Shown here: positions 5,511 through 13,306 of the stretch, in pieces | How positions within the stretch are numbered: the first letter of the stretch is position 1 | How the letters are laid out: the number at the start of each line of letters is the position of its first letter | Assembly: GCF_946223165.1 (NCBI RefSeq) | Contig: NZ_CAMIBP010000035.1 | Span: 1 to 20,508 of the forward strand | Length of the DNA: 20,508 bases | From: an uncultured Corynebacterium sp. | GTDB lineage: Bacteria; Actinomycetota; Actinomycetes; Mycobacteriales; Mycobacteriaceae | Direction of reading: 5' to 3' | Position numbers and translations under genes: made by a program | The notes under the pieces: model-generated | Seen by the model: the letters and a program-made list of their open reading frames with translations, nothing else | Databases searched by the model: none | Told to the model about the DNA's origin: nothing

Positions 5511-7862
5511 CTATTTTCCATTATCGCGCCGCGCGGCGGCCCAGGTACGCACGGCGCGGGCGGCATCGGCGGCACGGAGCGTGGGCACGTACGCATGCGC
5601 GACGGCGAGGCCGATGGCGGGCAGGGCGAGCTCATCGTCGTAGCCCAGGTACCAGGCGTGCTCCTCGGGCTGAAACTTGCGCTTGCTGGCAGCCAGCGTG
5701 CGGAATCCATATAGAGGCTCCATCTCCTGGCCGAGGCGAGACAGCAGCGCATCGAGGAGGCCGGGCTCATCCGGCGAGCCGGCCAAGGGCGCGCCCGACA
5801 GCGAAATCCACTGGCAGCCCTCGCGGGCGGCGATGATGAGAGCCTCGGAGATGAGCAGTTCAATGACGCCCTTGAACCCGCCCTCGCGGCGCCGCATGAC
5901 GTCGAGGGTGTAGCCCACCAGGGCGCCGTCGGTGCGCACCGGCATCCACGAGGTCACTCCATGGAGCTGGCCGTCCTCGTCGAGGGCGAGCAGCAGCCGG
6001 GTGCCGGAGACGCGCATCTCCTGGAGGCCGCCCAGTGTAAAACCCATCTCGGGCAGGGCCTTGTCCGCCACCCAGTCCTCGGAGAGCTCGACAATCTTGT
6101 GCGCCGTGGCGCGATCCAGCTCCGGCCAGGTGGTCCACACCGTCGTGATGCCTTCCTTGGCTGCCTTGTTGCGTGCTGTGCGGACGTTTTGGAAACTCTT
6201 GCCCTTGAATTCAATATTATCCGTGGTCAGCACGGCTTCTTCCGCGACCTCGAGGGTCTTGTACCCGGGCCGCGCGAACGTGGAGCGCACTGAGTACCAG
6301 GCCGGGCGCAGCGCCTGCTCGTGGGCGAAGGCTTCGAACTCGGCGGCGCAACCGGGGACGTCGGCGCCGACGGGTTCGCCGAGGGAGAGCGCGATTCCAT
6401 TGCTGGCGCGGTAGGCGACGTAGGTGGTGCCGGCCTCATTGAAGAAGTAGCGGTTGCCGGGCCACAGCGTCATGAACGACAGATGATCGCCGGAGCCGGC
6501 TTCGAGGATCGCGCGGGCCCGGGCGCGCGCGTCGTCCTTGTCGGGGTCCGCGGGCGAGGCAAACATGCGGTACGCGGTCCACGCGACGACGAGCCACAAC
6601 GCTGTGCCGACCCACTCGTAGAGCGCCCAGGCCGCGGCAGTGGTGGGCACGAGCGAGTACGGCAGCAGGAGGCTAACGATGGGCGGCAGCAGGCGCAGCG
6701 GCGCCTCCAGCAGGATGTCGGACAAGCTAGCGCCGCCGTCGAAATCCCCGCGCAAAAGGTAGGCGCCGAAAATCCACACCGCGGCGCAGATGACGAGCAT
6801 GAACGCGATGCGGACGGCAGCGCGACGGACGAGGCGGGCGCTTTCGCGCACTCCGAAGGCGCCCCGGTTACTCCACAGCACGGCCAGGCATCCCAGCCAC
6901 GGCACGATGACAGCGGCGAGGTTGACGCCGTCGAGGTTGATGCCGTCGGCGTCAAAGTCAAAGAGCTGAACCAGCAGCACGGCCATGACTAAAACCTGCA
7001 CCACCCCAGAGACCCACCAGGCCAGTCGGCGCCCGCGCAGCAGGCCGAAGCACAGCACCAGCTGGATGACGAGTGGGATGAGGTTCGCGACGGCGGGGCC
7101 GAGGCCGTAGACGCGAGTGAAGTCCATGGCATCGATGCACGCCTGGGACGCGGCGCTGTCGTGACATTCGGCCGCCGCCTGGAACTCAGAGAGATCCGAA
7201 GCCCACATGAGCCGGGTCACGGAGCTAAACGGCCCGCGGGAGTTCGGGTTGAGCGCCACGAGGAGCGGCCCGATGGCGACGGAGCCGACAAAAAGGGCGG
7301 TGAGCACGCGCTTCTCCCCTACCGACGCCGTGCGGCGCGGCCGCTCGGAGGTCGCGACCATGCCCACAGCCACGCCGAGGACGGCGGCGGTGGCGCCCAC
7401 GAGATCGGAAAACGAGCCAGAATAAAACACCATCGTCAGCGTCAAAGCGAGGATGCCGACGCGCACGCGGCGGCGCCACAGGCGCGGCATGAAGGCCGAG
7501 GCAAAGCCCGCAGAACCCACGAGGAAGCCGATGGGCGAAACGTGGTTGTGGCGCAGGAGGGTGCCACCCCACTCCCACAAGCCGAGCCGCTCGATAACGC
7601 GCGCGACAAAAACGGCGACGGGTAGCGACGCGAGCTGGGCAATTAGCCCGGTGACGAAGTACTTCACGGAGCCAAGGATCCGCTCGGCAGGATAGGCCAG
7701 CACGGCGACCAGGGTCAGCGCCACCGCGCCGCCGAGGGACGCCGCGGTCAAGCCCGAGGACAGGACGAAGGGCACGCCACCTACGAGCCAATCGACCAGG
7801 AACAGCACCCAGAGGATAGCAACGAGGGTGACGGTGACGGGCGCTTTCTTAAAGGTGAACAT
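5511..7862 (-). CDS. MprF-family aminoacyl-lipid synthase (DUF2156) with multi-pass membrane N-terminus
   Basis: MprF-type enzymes move an amino acid from aminoacyl-tRNA onto a membrane lipid, on the cytoplasmic side. The 783-aa protein starts with about ten or more membrane segments (residues 8-430), beginning APVTVTLVAILWVLFLV. The C-terminal half (about 455-745) is the DUF2156 acyltransferase domain: GDHLSFMTLWPGNRYFF (458-474), then GIALSLGEPVG (489-499), FQNVRTARNKAAKEG (557-571) and ISLSGAPL (686-693). A predicted outside loop holds Cys233 and Cys242, which might pair. Asp/Glu versus neutral substrate cannot be read from sequence. In C. glutamicum an MprF-type enzyme adds alanine to diacylglycerol and phosphatidylglycerol, so alanine is a fair guess. 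I chose ATG 7862 (AGGA 5 nt upstream); it overlaps the esterase gene by 14 nt. Upstream in-frame starts exist at 7880 and 7898. Confidence 0.9.
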   Translation of the reverse strand: MFTFKKAPVTVTLVAILWVLFLVDWLVGGVPFVLSSGLTAASLGGAVALTLVAVLAYPAERILGSVKYFVTGLIAQLASLPVAVFVARVIERLGLWEWGGTLLRHNHVSPIGFLVGSAGFASAFMPRLWRRRVRVGILALTLTMVFYSGSFSDLVGATAAVLGVAVGMVATSERPRRTASVGEKRVLTALFVGSVAIGPLLVALNPNSRGPFSSVTRLMWASDLSEFQAAAECHDSAASQACIDAMDFTRVYGLGPAVANLIPLVIQLVLCFGLLRGRRLAWWVSGVVQVLVMAVLLVQLFDFDADGINLDGVNLAAVIVPWLGCLAVLWSNRGAFGVRESARLVRRAAVRIAFMLVICAAVWIFGAYLLRGDFDGGASLSDILLEAPLRLLPPIVSLLLPYSLVPTTAAAWALYEWVGTALWLVVAWTAYRMFASPADPDKDDARARARAILEAGSGDHLSFMTLWPGNRYFFNEAGTTYVAYRASNGIALSLGEPVGADVPGCAAEFEAFAHEQALRPAWYSVRSTFARPGYKTLEVAEEAVLTTDNIEFKGKSFQNVRTARNKAAKEGITTVWTTWPELDRATAHKIVELSEDWVADKALPEMGFTLGGLQEMRVSGTRLLLALDEDGQLHGVTSWMPVRTDGALVGYTLDVMRRREGGFKGVIELLISEALIIAAREGCQWISLSGAPLAGSPDEPGLLDALLSRLGQEMEPLYGFRTLAASKRKFQPEEHAWYLGYDDELALPAIGLAVAHAYVPTLRAADAARAVRTWAAARRDNGK

Positions 7863-9096
7863 CGGAATCCTGAACTCCATCGAAGGGATCGGTGACATCG
7901 GTCAGGCCGCCGCGGCGGGCAGCCCAGGCGAAGGCCTCGCGCAAGCCAGGACGCCACACCTCGAAGGAGTGGCCGCCGGGGCGCGTGCCGTAATAGGTGG
8001 CCATGCCGGCGCGGCGGGCGGCATCGGAAAGCCCCGAGAGCGCGGCGGTGGCAAGCGAATCCTGCTGACCGGCGATGAAGACGACCTGGGTGGTGGGATA
8101 CGTCCTTGTCGTGATCAGGTGGGCCGGGTTGACCGCCTGGTATGCGTCTTCGTTGCCGGCGAAGAATTTGGCAACGGTGTCCTGATGCTTGCCGATGGTG
8201 GGCTCGGCCTCGCCGGATAAGTCGATGCCGGAGCCGTAGGCCTCTGGGTGATTGGTCAGGATCTGCAGCGTGCACGTGCCGCCGTAGGACAGCCCGCCGA
8301 CCGTCCAGCGGGATTGATCCCCATCCACGTGGAAGGCCTGCTTGATGCCGGCGGGCACGTCCGCGGTCAGGTAGGTCATGACGTTGCCCATCGAGGAGTC
8401 GACGCAGATGGGATTGGCGGTTTCTGAGCCGGTGGCGTCGACGGCGACGACGATGGGGCTTACGCCGCCGTTAGCTTGTTGGAAGGTGTTGGCGGTCTGG
8501 GCGGCCTCGCCGGAGCCGAACCATTGCTCGGGACCACCCGGGTTGCCGTGGAGAAGGACGATAACCGGCAGATCCTTGCCGGCGAAGTAGGCCGGCGGCA
8601 GATACGCGATGGCCTGGCGGGCGGCAAAACCCGACGTCGTCCCCGGCAAGTCCACCGTGACGATGGCGCCGGCCTCGCGGCCGTTGTAGGACGCGAGCTG
8701 GTCATAGCTGATGGTTTGCGTCACCGGGCTGGGGTCGAGCGAGGCCACCGTGGGATAGGACTGGTATTCCATGTTGGCCAGGCCAGCCACGGCCAGGGAC
8801 GTGAAGACGGCGACGGTGGCCATGAGCACGCGGCGCCCGGCGTGATGCGCCAGCGAGATGAGCGCGGTGACCGGGACAAGGCCGGCAAGAAAGAGGTGCA
8901 GGGGCACGTCCCAGTGCTTAAGCAGCAGGTAGGCCGCGCCGACGACGGGCAGGGCGAGGCCCAGCGAGACGACATCGCGCTTTTTGAGGCCCCAGAGGAC
9001 AAGCCCCGCTCCGAGGAGGAGCAGGGCTATGAAGATGCCCCCGTCGACCGGATCGGTCAGGGGCAGGCCGGAGATGGCCTTGATAATCGAATTCAC
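7849..9096 (-). CDS. membrane-anchored esterase with outward-facing alpha/beta-hydrolase domain
   Basis: The 415-aa protein has four membrane segments (about 18-37, 42-60, 64-83, 89-107). Positive clusters KKRD (38-41) and HHAGRR (84-89) put the first and third loops inside, so the enzyme domain (about 125-400) faces outward. That domain looks like the esterase-D/antigen-85-type family: VIVLLHGNPGG (178-188) for the oxyanion region, GLSYGG with nucleophile Ser270, Asp346 in AGQQDS and His376 in GGHSFEVW. Antigen-85 relatives transfer mycolates, but key trehalose-binding features cannot be judged here. Overlap with the MprF gene suggests it acts on the ester that MprF makes, by hydrolysis or transfer. 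The GTG start at 9096 lies 6 nt after a strong TACAAT box. The substrate is an inference. Confidence 0.88.
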   Translation of the reverse strand: MNSIIKAISGLPLTDPVDGGIFIALLLLGAGLVLWGLKKRDVVSLGLALPVVGAAYLLLKHWDVPLHLFLAGLVPVTALISLAHHAGRRVLMATVAVFTSLAVAGLANMEYQSYPTVASLDPSPVTQTISYDQLASYNGREAGAIVTVDLPGTTSGFAARQAIAYLPPAYFAGKDLPVIVLLHGNPGGPEQWFGSGEAAQTANTFQQANGGVSPIVVAVDATGSETANPICVDSSMGNVMTYLTADVPAGIKQAFHVDGDQSRWTVGGLSYGGTCTLQILTNHPEAYGSGIDLSGEAEPTIGKHQDTVAKFFAGNEDAYQAVNPAHLITTRTYPTTQVVFIAGQQDSLATAALSGLSDAARRAGMATYYGTRPGGHSFEVWRPGLREAFAWAARRGGLTDVTDPFDGVQDSDVHL

Positions 9097-9102
9097 GGAG
9101 AG

Positions 9103-9108
9103 ATTGTA
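9103..9108 (-). promoter_or_regulatory. strong -10 box of the esterase-mprF operon
   Basis: On the minus strand TACAAT is followed by 6 nt (CTCTCC) and the GTG start of the esterase. This is one base from consensus and predicts a leaderless transcript starting at the GTG. No ribosome binding site is present. The box lies in the 60-nt gap after the nifS stop codon, so esterase-mprF is its own transcription unit. Confidence 0.6.
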
Positions 9109-9156
9109 GGGCCGCGAGTTCGGGTTTGTACTTCAGATTCCCTGTGGGTTCGCCAC

Positions 9157-10293
9157 CTATACGCTGCGAGCGCGCTGGATGAGCTCGGGCAGGGCGGCGA
9201 GCACGTAGTCCACATCCTCGTCCGTGGTGAGACGGCCGAGCGTAAACCGCAGGCTGCCACGGCCGTCGGCGTCGGAGACTTCCATGGCCTCGAGCACGTG
9301 AGACATGCGGTTGACCCCAGCGTGGCAGGCGGAGCCCGCCGATGCCTCGATGCCTACCGAGTCAAGCAGCATGATGAGGCTGTCCCCATCGGTGCCGGGA
9401 AACGACACGTGGAGGTGGCTGGGCAGGACGGGGTCAACGGAGTTGACGATAACGCCGTCGATAGCGCTGACGATGCCGTCGCGCAGGCGGTCGCGGAGCT
9501 TTCCGATGCGCGCCGCCTCGGCGTCCATCTCCTCCACCGACTCCCGCAGCGCAGCCGCCAGGGCGGAGGCGGAGGCGACGTCGACGGTGCCTGGGCGGAT
9601 ACCGCGCTCCTGTCCGCCGCCGTACGCGATGGGCTGCGGCGCAGGGCTGCGCCGCGCGAGGAGCAGGCCGATGCCGCGCGGGCCGCCGAACTTGTGGGCA
9701 CTGGCCGCCAAGGTGGTCAGCCCGAGCCCGTGAAAGTCGATGGGCAGCTTGCCCGCCACTTGAACGGCGTCCACGTGGACCGGGGTGCCGGCCGCCGTGG
9801 CGCGAGCGACGACCTCCTCGATGGGCTGGATTGCGCCGGACTCGTTGTTCGCCCACATGCACGTGGCCACGGCGGCCTCGATGTCGAGCGGCGAGAGATC
9901 CGCGAGGTGGCCGTCACGGCCCACGGGCATGAGAACGGCCTCTGCGCCGCGGGCGGCCAGCTGGGCGACGGTGTCCCCGACGGCCGGGTGCTCGATGGTG
10001 GTCGAGACGATACGGCGCGGGGCCCCGGCGGCCACGCGGGCCTGGTAAAGGCCCTGGATGGCGATGTTGTCGGCCTCGGTGCCCGACGAGGTGAAGATCA
10101 CCTCGATAGGCTCGCAGCCGAGCAGGGACGCGACGGTCTCGCGGGAATCATCCAGCACGGAACGGGCGCGGCGGCCCGAGGCGTACGACGCGCCCGAGTT
10201 CACCGCTCCGGACGCGGCCACCCACGCGTCCACGGCCGCAGGACGCATGGGCTGGGTCGCAGCGTAATCGAAGTAACGGGCCGGGGTGTTCAC
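9157..10293 (-). CDS. nifS: cysteine desulfurase (NifS/IscS family)
   Basis: This PLP enzyme removes sulfur from cysteine as an enzyme persulfide for Fe-S clusters and tRNA thiolation. The 378-aa protein starts MNTPARYFDYAATQP, typical of the family. His102 (TTIEHPAV) stacks on the cofactor, Asp175 (VHVDAVQ) holds the pyridine nitrogen, Lys201 (SAHKFGGPRG) forms the Schiff base, and Cys323 (SAGSACHAG) carries the sulfur. The start is GTG, 5 nt after the etfA stop, with only a distant GGAAGGG upstream, so translation is probably coupled to etfA. In M. tuberculosis the equivalent gene lies next to mnmA; a sulfur-donor role for MnmA is likely. The symbol follows corynebacterial usage. Confidence 0.95.
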   Translation of the reverse strand: MNTPARYFDYAATQPMRPAAVDAWVAASGAVNSGASYASGRRARSVLDDSRETVASLLGCEPIEVIFTSSGTEADNIAIQGLYQARVAAGAPRRIVSTTIEHPAVGDTVAQLAARGAEAVLMPVGRDGHLADLSPLDIEAAVATCMWANNESGAIQPIEEVVARATAAGTPVHVDAVQVAGKLPIDFHGLGLTTLAASAHKFGGPRGIGLLLARRSPAPQPIAYGGGQERGIRPGTVDVASASALAAALRESVEEMDAEAARIGKLRDRLRDGIVSAIDGVIVNSVDPVLPSHLHVSFPGTDGDSLIMLLDSVGIEASAGSACHAGVNRMSHVLEAMEVSDADGRGSLRFTLGRLTTDEDVDYVLAALPELIQRARSV

Positions 10294-10298
10294 GGGTG

Positions 10299-11249
10299 CT
10301 ACGCCTGGCCCTTCCGGCGGGCCAGCTCCGCGGTGAGCGCCGGGGCGATCTCGTGGAGGTCGCCGACAACGCCGAGGTCGGCAATCTGGAAGAACGGCTC
10401 GTCCTGATCCTGGTTGATCACGACGATGGTGCCGGAGGTTTGCATGCCGGAGGTGTGCTGGATGGCGCCGGAGATACCCAGCGCGATGTAGAGATCCGGC
10501 GAGACCGTCACGCCGGTCTGCCCCACCTGGTGGGCCGGGTCGTAGTGGCCCAGGTCCACGGCGTCGCGGGTGGCGCCGACGGCGCCCTCCAGGACATCGG
10601 CGAGCGGCTCGACGACGGTGGCGAAGTTATCCTCCACGCCGCGGCCGCCGGCGACGACGACCTTGGCGGCGGTGAGCTCGGGGCGAGCGGACGGGGCGTG
10701 CGGGGTGAAGGTCTTGACCTGCGCGTCGCGGTTGGTGGCGGCGGGCAGCGGCATCGGCGCGAGCTCGCCCGGGGCCGGCTGCGGATCGGCCTTGACGGCA
10801 CCCGGGCGCATGGTAAAGACCGGGCAGGCGCCCACGGCGGAGGCGATGACGCGGGTGGAGCCGCCGAAGATGGTCTGCTGTGCGGTGAGGTCGGCGTTGA
10901 TGAGGTCGACATCGGCAAGCGCGCCGGAGGCCAGACGCGCGGCGACGCGCCCGGCGATCTCGTTGCCGGCCGGGGTGGCGGCGATGACGATGGGGGCCGG
11001 GTTCGCGGCGCCCAGGGCGTGGAGGGCGTCGACCTCCGGCAGGATGATGCGGTTCGCATAGTCGGCGGCGGTGGCCTCGACCACCTGGGCCGCGCCCAGC
11101 GCGCCGAGCTCGGCCTCGAAGCCCTGCGGGGACTCGGAGACGACGACGGCGGACACTGCGCCGAGCGGGCGCGCGGCGGTGATGAGCTCCGCGGTGACCG
11201 GGGACAGGGCGCCGGCCTCGTGCTCAACGAGAACGTAAACGTGAGACAT
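10299..11249 (-). CDS. etfA: electron transfer flavoprotein alpha subunit
   Basis: EtfA holds FAD and, with EtfB, passes electrons from acyl-CoA and related dehydrogenases to a membrane quinone reductase. The 316-aa protein has the N-terminal ETF domain (about 1-185) and the C-terminal FAD-binding domain: VVVAGGRGVED (197-207), GQTG (243-246), ALGISGAIQH (256-265), then INQDQDEPFFQIADLGVVGDL (278-298) split as IN-x-D and the conserved Asp291. Many family members read N-D-P-A-P-I-F where this protein has DQDEPFF. AAGGAG lies 8 nt before ATG 11249. It follows etfB with an 11-nt gap and precedes nifS by 5 nt, so all three form one operon. No dehydrogenase partner gene is nearby. Confidence 0.96.
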   Translation of the reverse strand: MSHVYVLVEHEAGALSPVTAELITAARPLGAVSAVVVSESPQGFEAELGALGAAQVVEATAADYANRIILPEVDALHALGAANPAPIVIAATPAGNEIAGRVAARLASGALADVDLINADLTAQQTIFGGSTRVIASAVGACPVFTMRPGAVKADPQPAPGELAPMPLPAATNRDAQVKTFTPHAPSARPELTAAKVVVAGGRGVEDNFATVVEPLADVLEGAVGATRDAVDLGHYDPAHQVGQTGVTVSPDLYIALGISGAIQHTSGMQTSGTIVVINQDQDEPFFQIADLGVVGDLHEIAPALTAELARRKGQA

Positions 11250-11260
11250 GTGGTGGCTCC

Positions 11261-12055
11261 TTAGATGAGGTTGCGGTCAGCGAGGAAGTCGGCGATGTGG
11301 ACGGCGGCCTGCTCGGCAGAAACGCCGGAGATGACCTGGCCGGCGGTGCGCGGCGGAAGTACTTCGGCCTGGGAAACCTGGGTGGTCGGGGCGATGGCCT
11401 CGATGCCCAGGTCAGCGACAGAGAGCACCGTGATCTCGTGCTTCTTGGCTGCCATGAGGCCCTTGAAGTTCGGGAAGCGCGGCTTGTCCGACTTATCGGT
11501 GACGGTGACGATGGCCGGCAGGGCGGCCTCGAGTTCCCAGTGGCCGCGGGCGTCTTCGCGGGTGCCACTGATGGACAGGCCGTGCAGCGCCACGGAGGTG
11601 AGGTTGGTCAGCGCGGGGAGCTGGCGGTACTCAGCCAGCAGGCCGGCGAGCAGGCCGGTCTGCGAGTCAGAGGCCTGGTTGCCCATAGTGATGATCTGCA
11701 CGTCGCCAAACTTCTGGGCCACAGCGTTGAGTGCTGCGTTGAGGGTCCACGCGGTCGACAGGGCATCGGCGCCAGAGAGGGCGTCATCGACGACGTGAAC
11801 GGCGTCGTCCGCGCCCATAGCGAGCGCCTTGCGCAGCGCCTCATCCGCCTGGGCCGGGCCCATGGTCAGCGCGATGACCTGGAAGCCCTGGTCCGGGTTG
11901 TCGTCGCGCAGGCGCAGCGCCTGCTCGACGGAGAACTCGTTGACCTCGTCGATGACGTTATCAACGCTGACGCGGTCGAGGGTGTTGTCGGCCTCGAGGC
12001 TCTTCGTGGACCACGTGTCCGGGACGTGCTTGACCAATGCCACGATTGTGGGCAT
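11261..12055 (-). CDS. etfB: electron transfer flavoprotein beta subunit
   Basis: EtfB is the partner of EtfA and binds AMP as a structural cofactor. The 264-aa length and motifs fit: MPTIVALVKHVPDT at the start, EVNEFSVEQALRL (37-49) and ALAMGADDAVHV (78-89) in the AMP/flavin-facing region, GNQASDSQTG (125-134) and a C-terminal arm that wraps around EtfA. AAAGG lies about 9 nt before ATG 12055. It is the first gene of etfB-etfA-nifS. Its leader contains a GC-rich hairpin (12088-12104), and a terminator-like hairpin further upstream separates it from the methyltransferase gene. Confidence 0.95.
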   Translation of the reverse strand: MPTIVALVKHVPDTWSTKSLEADNTLDRVSVDNVIDEVNEFSVEQALRLRDDNPDQGFQVIALTMGPAQADEALRKALAMGADDAVHVVDDALSGADALSTAWTLNAALNAVAQKFGDVQIITMGNQASDSQTGLLAGLLAEYRQLPALTNLTSVALHGLSISGTREDARGHWELEAALPAIVTVTDKSDKPRFPNFKGLMAAKKHEITVLSVADLGIEAIAPTTQVSQAEVLPPRTAGQVISGVSAEQAAVHIADFLADRNLI

Positions 12056-12087
12056 GCCATCTACCTTTCTTCATTTCGATGGGTATC

Positions 12088-12104
12088 CCGCGGCGCGGCC
12101 GCGG
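12088..12104. other. GC-rich hairpin in the etfB leader
   Basis: CCGCGG (12088-12093) and CCGCGG (12099-12104) flank a 5-nt loop and form a perfect 6-bp stem on either strand. It lies 33-49 nt before the etfB start. A -10-like TATGTT on the minus strand at 12112-12107 would place the hairpin at the very 5' end of the etf transcript. Its function is unknown. Confidence 0.45.
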
Positions 12105-12119
12105 TGAACATAACGAGAA

Positions 12120-12139
12120 ACGCAACACTAGAGTTGCGT
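12120..12139 (-). terminator. weak intrinsic terminator after the methyltransferase gene
   Basis: On the minus strand ACGCAAC, a 6-nt loop and GTTGCGT form a 7-bp stem, followed directly by TTCTCGTT. It starts 6 nt after the methyltransferase stop codon. The stem is short and the U-tract is interrupted, so some read-through into etfB is possible. Confidence 0.45.
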
Positions 12140-12145
12140 AATTCG

Positions 12146-13306
12146 TCAATCTTCCGTCGATGATACTCGGGGCTCGCAAATATGGGCCACAGGACCCGAG
12201 CCGATGCGTGCCAGCACGACGGCCATGGGGCGCTTCCCCTTAAGTTTGAGCTTCGTGCGCAGCTGATCCGGGTCGACGTCCACCCCGCGTACGAGGATTT
12301 CTAGGGAACCGCAGCCGTGCGCGGCCAGCGCCGCCTTGAGCTTCTTCAGCGGCACCGCCTCGATGAATTCAAATCCGCTGCGCCCGGCGGGCAGGCGATC
12401 GCCCGTGAGGTACGCGATGTGGGGGTCAAGCTGCCACAGTCCCTCGCGGGCCGCGTAGTGTCGTACGAGCCCGGCGCGGACGATGGCGCCGTCCGGGTCA
12501 AGGATGAAGCGCCCCGGCGCCCCTGCCGCGACGTCGGGGGCTCTCCCGGCGTTAGCGATGACGTCGCAGCTGCCGTCGGCGGACAACAGGACTGCCCGGC
12601 GGGTCACGGCGGCATCGCCCAGCCCCGGCGTGTACAGGCAGGCCTCCTTGACCGCGCCGTCGACGCTGGCCACCTCGACAACGCCCTCCCACTCACAAAA
12701 GTTAAGTCCCGGCGCGCATTTGACGGCGAGCTCGCGGCCCGCGTGTGCGGCGAGGAGATCCGGCAGCGGCGGCAGCAGCTTGGCCGGATCGGTGATGCGT
12801 CGTCCCCCGGCGCGGCGGGCCGGATCGGCGAGCACGACGCCGCCGGTGGGCAGCGTGGAGACCGGCGCCAGCGCATCGGCACGGACGAACCAGCCGTCGG
12901 GCACGTTGTGGCGGGCCATGCGCAGGCGCGCGGAATCTAGGTCGGAGCCGAGGTAGGTAATACCCGCGGCGCGCAGCGCGTGACCCTCGGTGCCCACGGA
13001 GCACGTCACGTCGTGCACGATGTCGACGCCCAGCCCGCGCAAGTGGGCGGCGCGGTAGGCGCTCACCGCCAGCGGGGTGGCCTGCTGCGCGGAGTCGGAA
13101 TCTGCGAGCCAGCGCGTCTGGGCTCCCCCGGGGAATTTCCCGGAGCGGCGGGCGCAGAGCAGCTCCGCGACGGCGCGCGCGAACTCCCCGTACTGGGCGC
13201 GCAGCGCGGCGATGTCCGCGATCTGGGTTTTCCGGCTCAGCGTGAGCTCCGGGTGGTCGAAAGTGCCGACGGTGAGGAACTCTATCTCTTCGGGTGTATA
13301 GCTCAC
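12146..13306 (-). CDS. SAM-dependent methyltransferase-fold protein with THUMP-like C-terminal domain
   Basis: The 386-aa protein resembles Rv3037c-type actinobacterial proteins. The central Rossmann domain has motif I DVTCSVGTEGHAL (99-111), the acidic GSDLDSARL (120-128), and LADPARRAGGRR (159-170), where DPAR takes the place of the catalytic DPPY/NPPF of N-methyltransferases. The tail from about 290 (RSGFEFIEAVPLKKLKAAL, then LRTKLKLKGKRPMAVVLAR) fits the THUMP-like domain of this family, which suggests an RNA target. Whether it methylates anything is unproven. An open frame extends upstream to 13645, but GTG 13306 starts the conserved part and overlaps the NUDIX stop codon by 4 nt (GTGA), the mark of coupled translation. 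Confidence 0.87.
   Translation of the reverse strand: MSYTPEEIEFLTVGTFDHPELTLSRKTQIADIAALRAQYGEFARAVAELLCARRSGKFPGGAQTRWLADSDSAQQATPLAVSAYRAAHLRGLGVDIVHDVTCSVGTEGHALRAAGITYLGSDLDSARLRMARHNVPDGWFVRADALAPVSTLPTGGVVLADPARRAGGRRITDPAKLLPPLPDLLAAHAGRELAVKCAPGLNFCEWEGVVEVASVDGAVKEACLYTPGLGDAAVTRRAVLLSADGSCDVIANAGRAPDVAAGAPGRFILDPDGAIVRAGLVRHYAAREGLWQLDPHIAYLTGDRLPAGRSGFEFIEAVPLKKLKAALAAHGCGSLEILVRGVDVDPDQLRTKLKLKGKRPMAVVLARIGSGPVAHICEPRVSSTED

Noticed and set aside
8476..10407. A 643-codon open frame on the plus strand
   Set aside because: It is antisense to nifS and the esterase, whose catalytic motifs are intact. Its peptide is rich in Gly, Arg, Asp and His, typical of the antisense frame of a high-GC gene.
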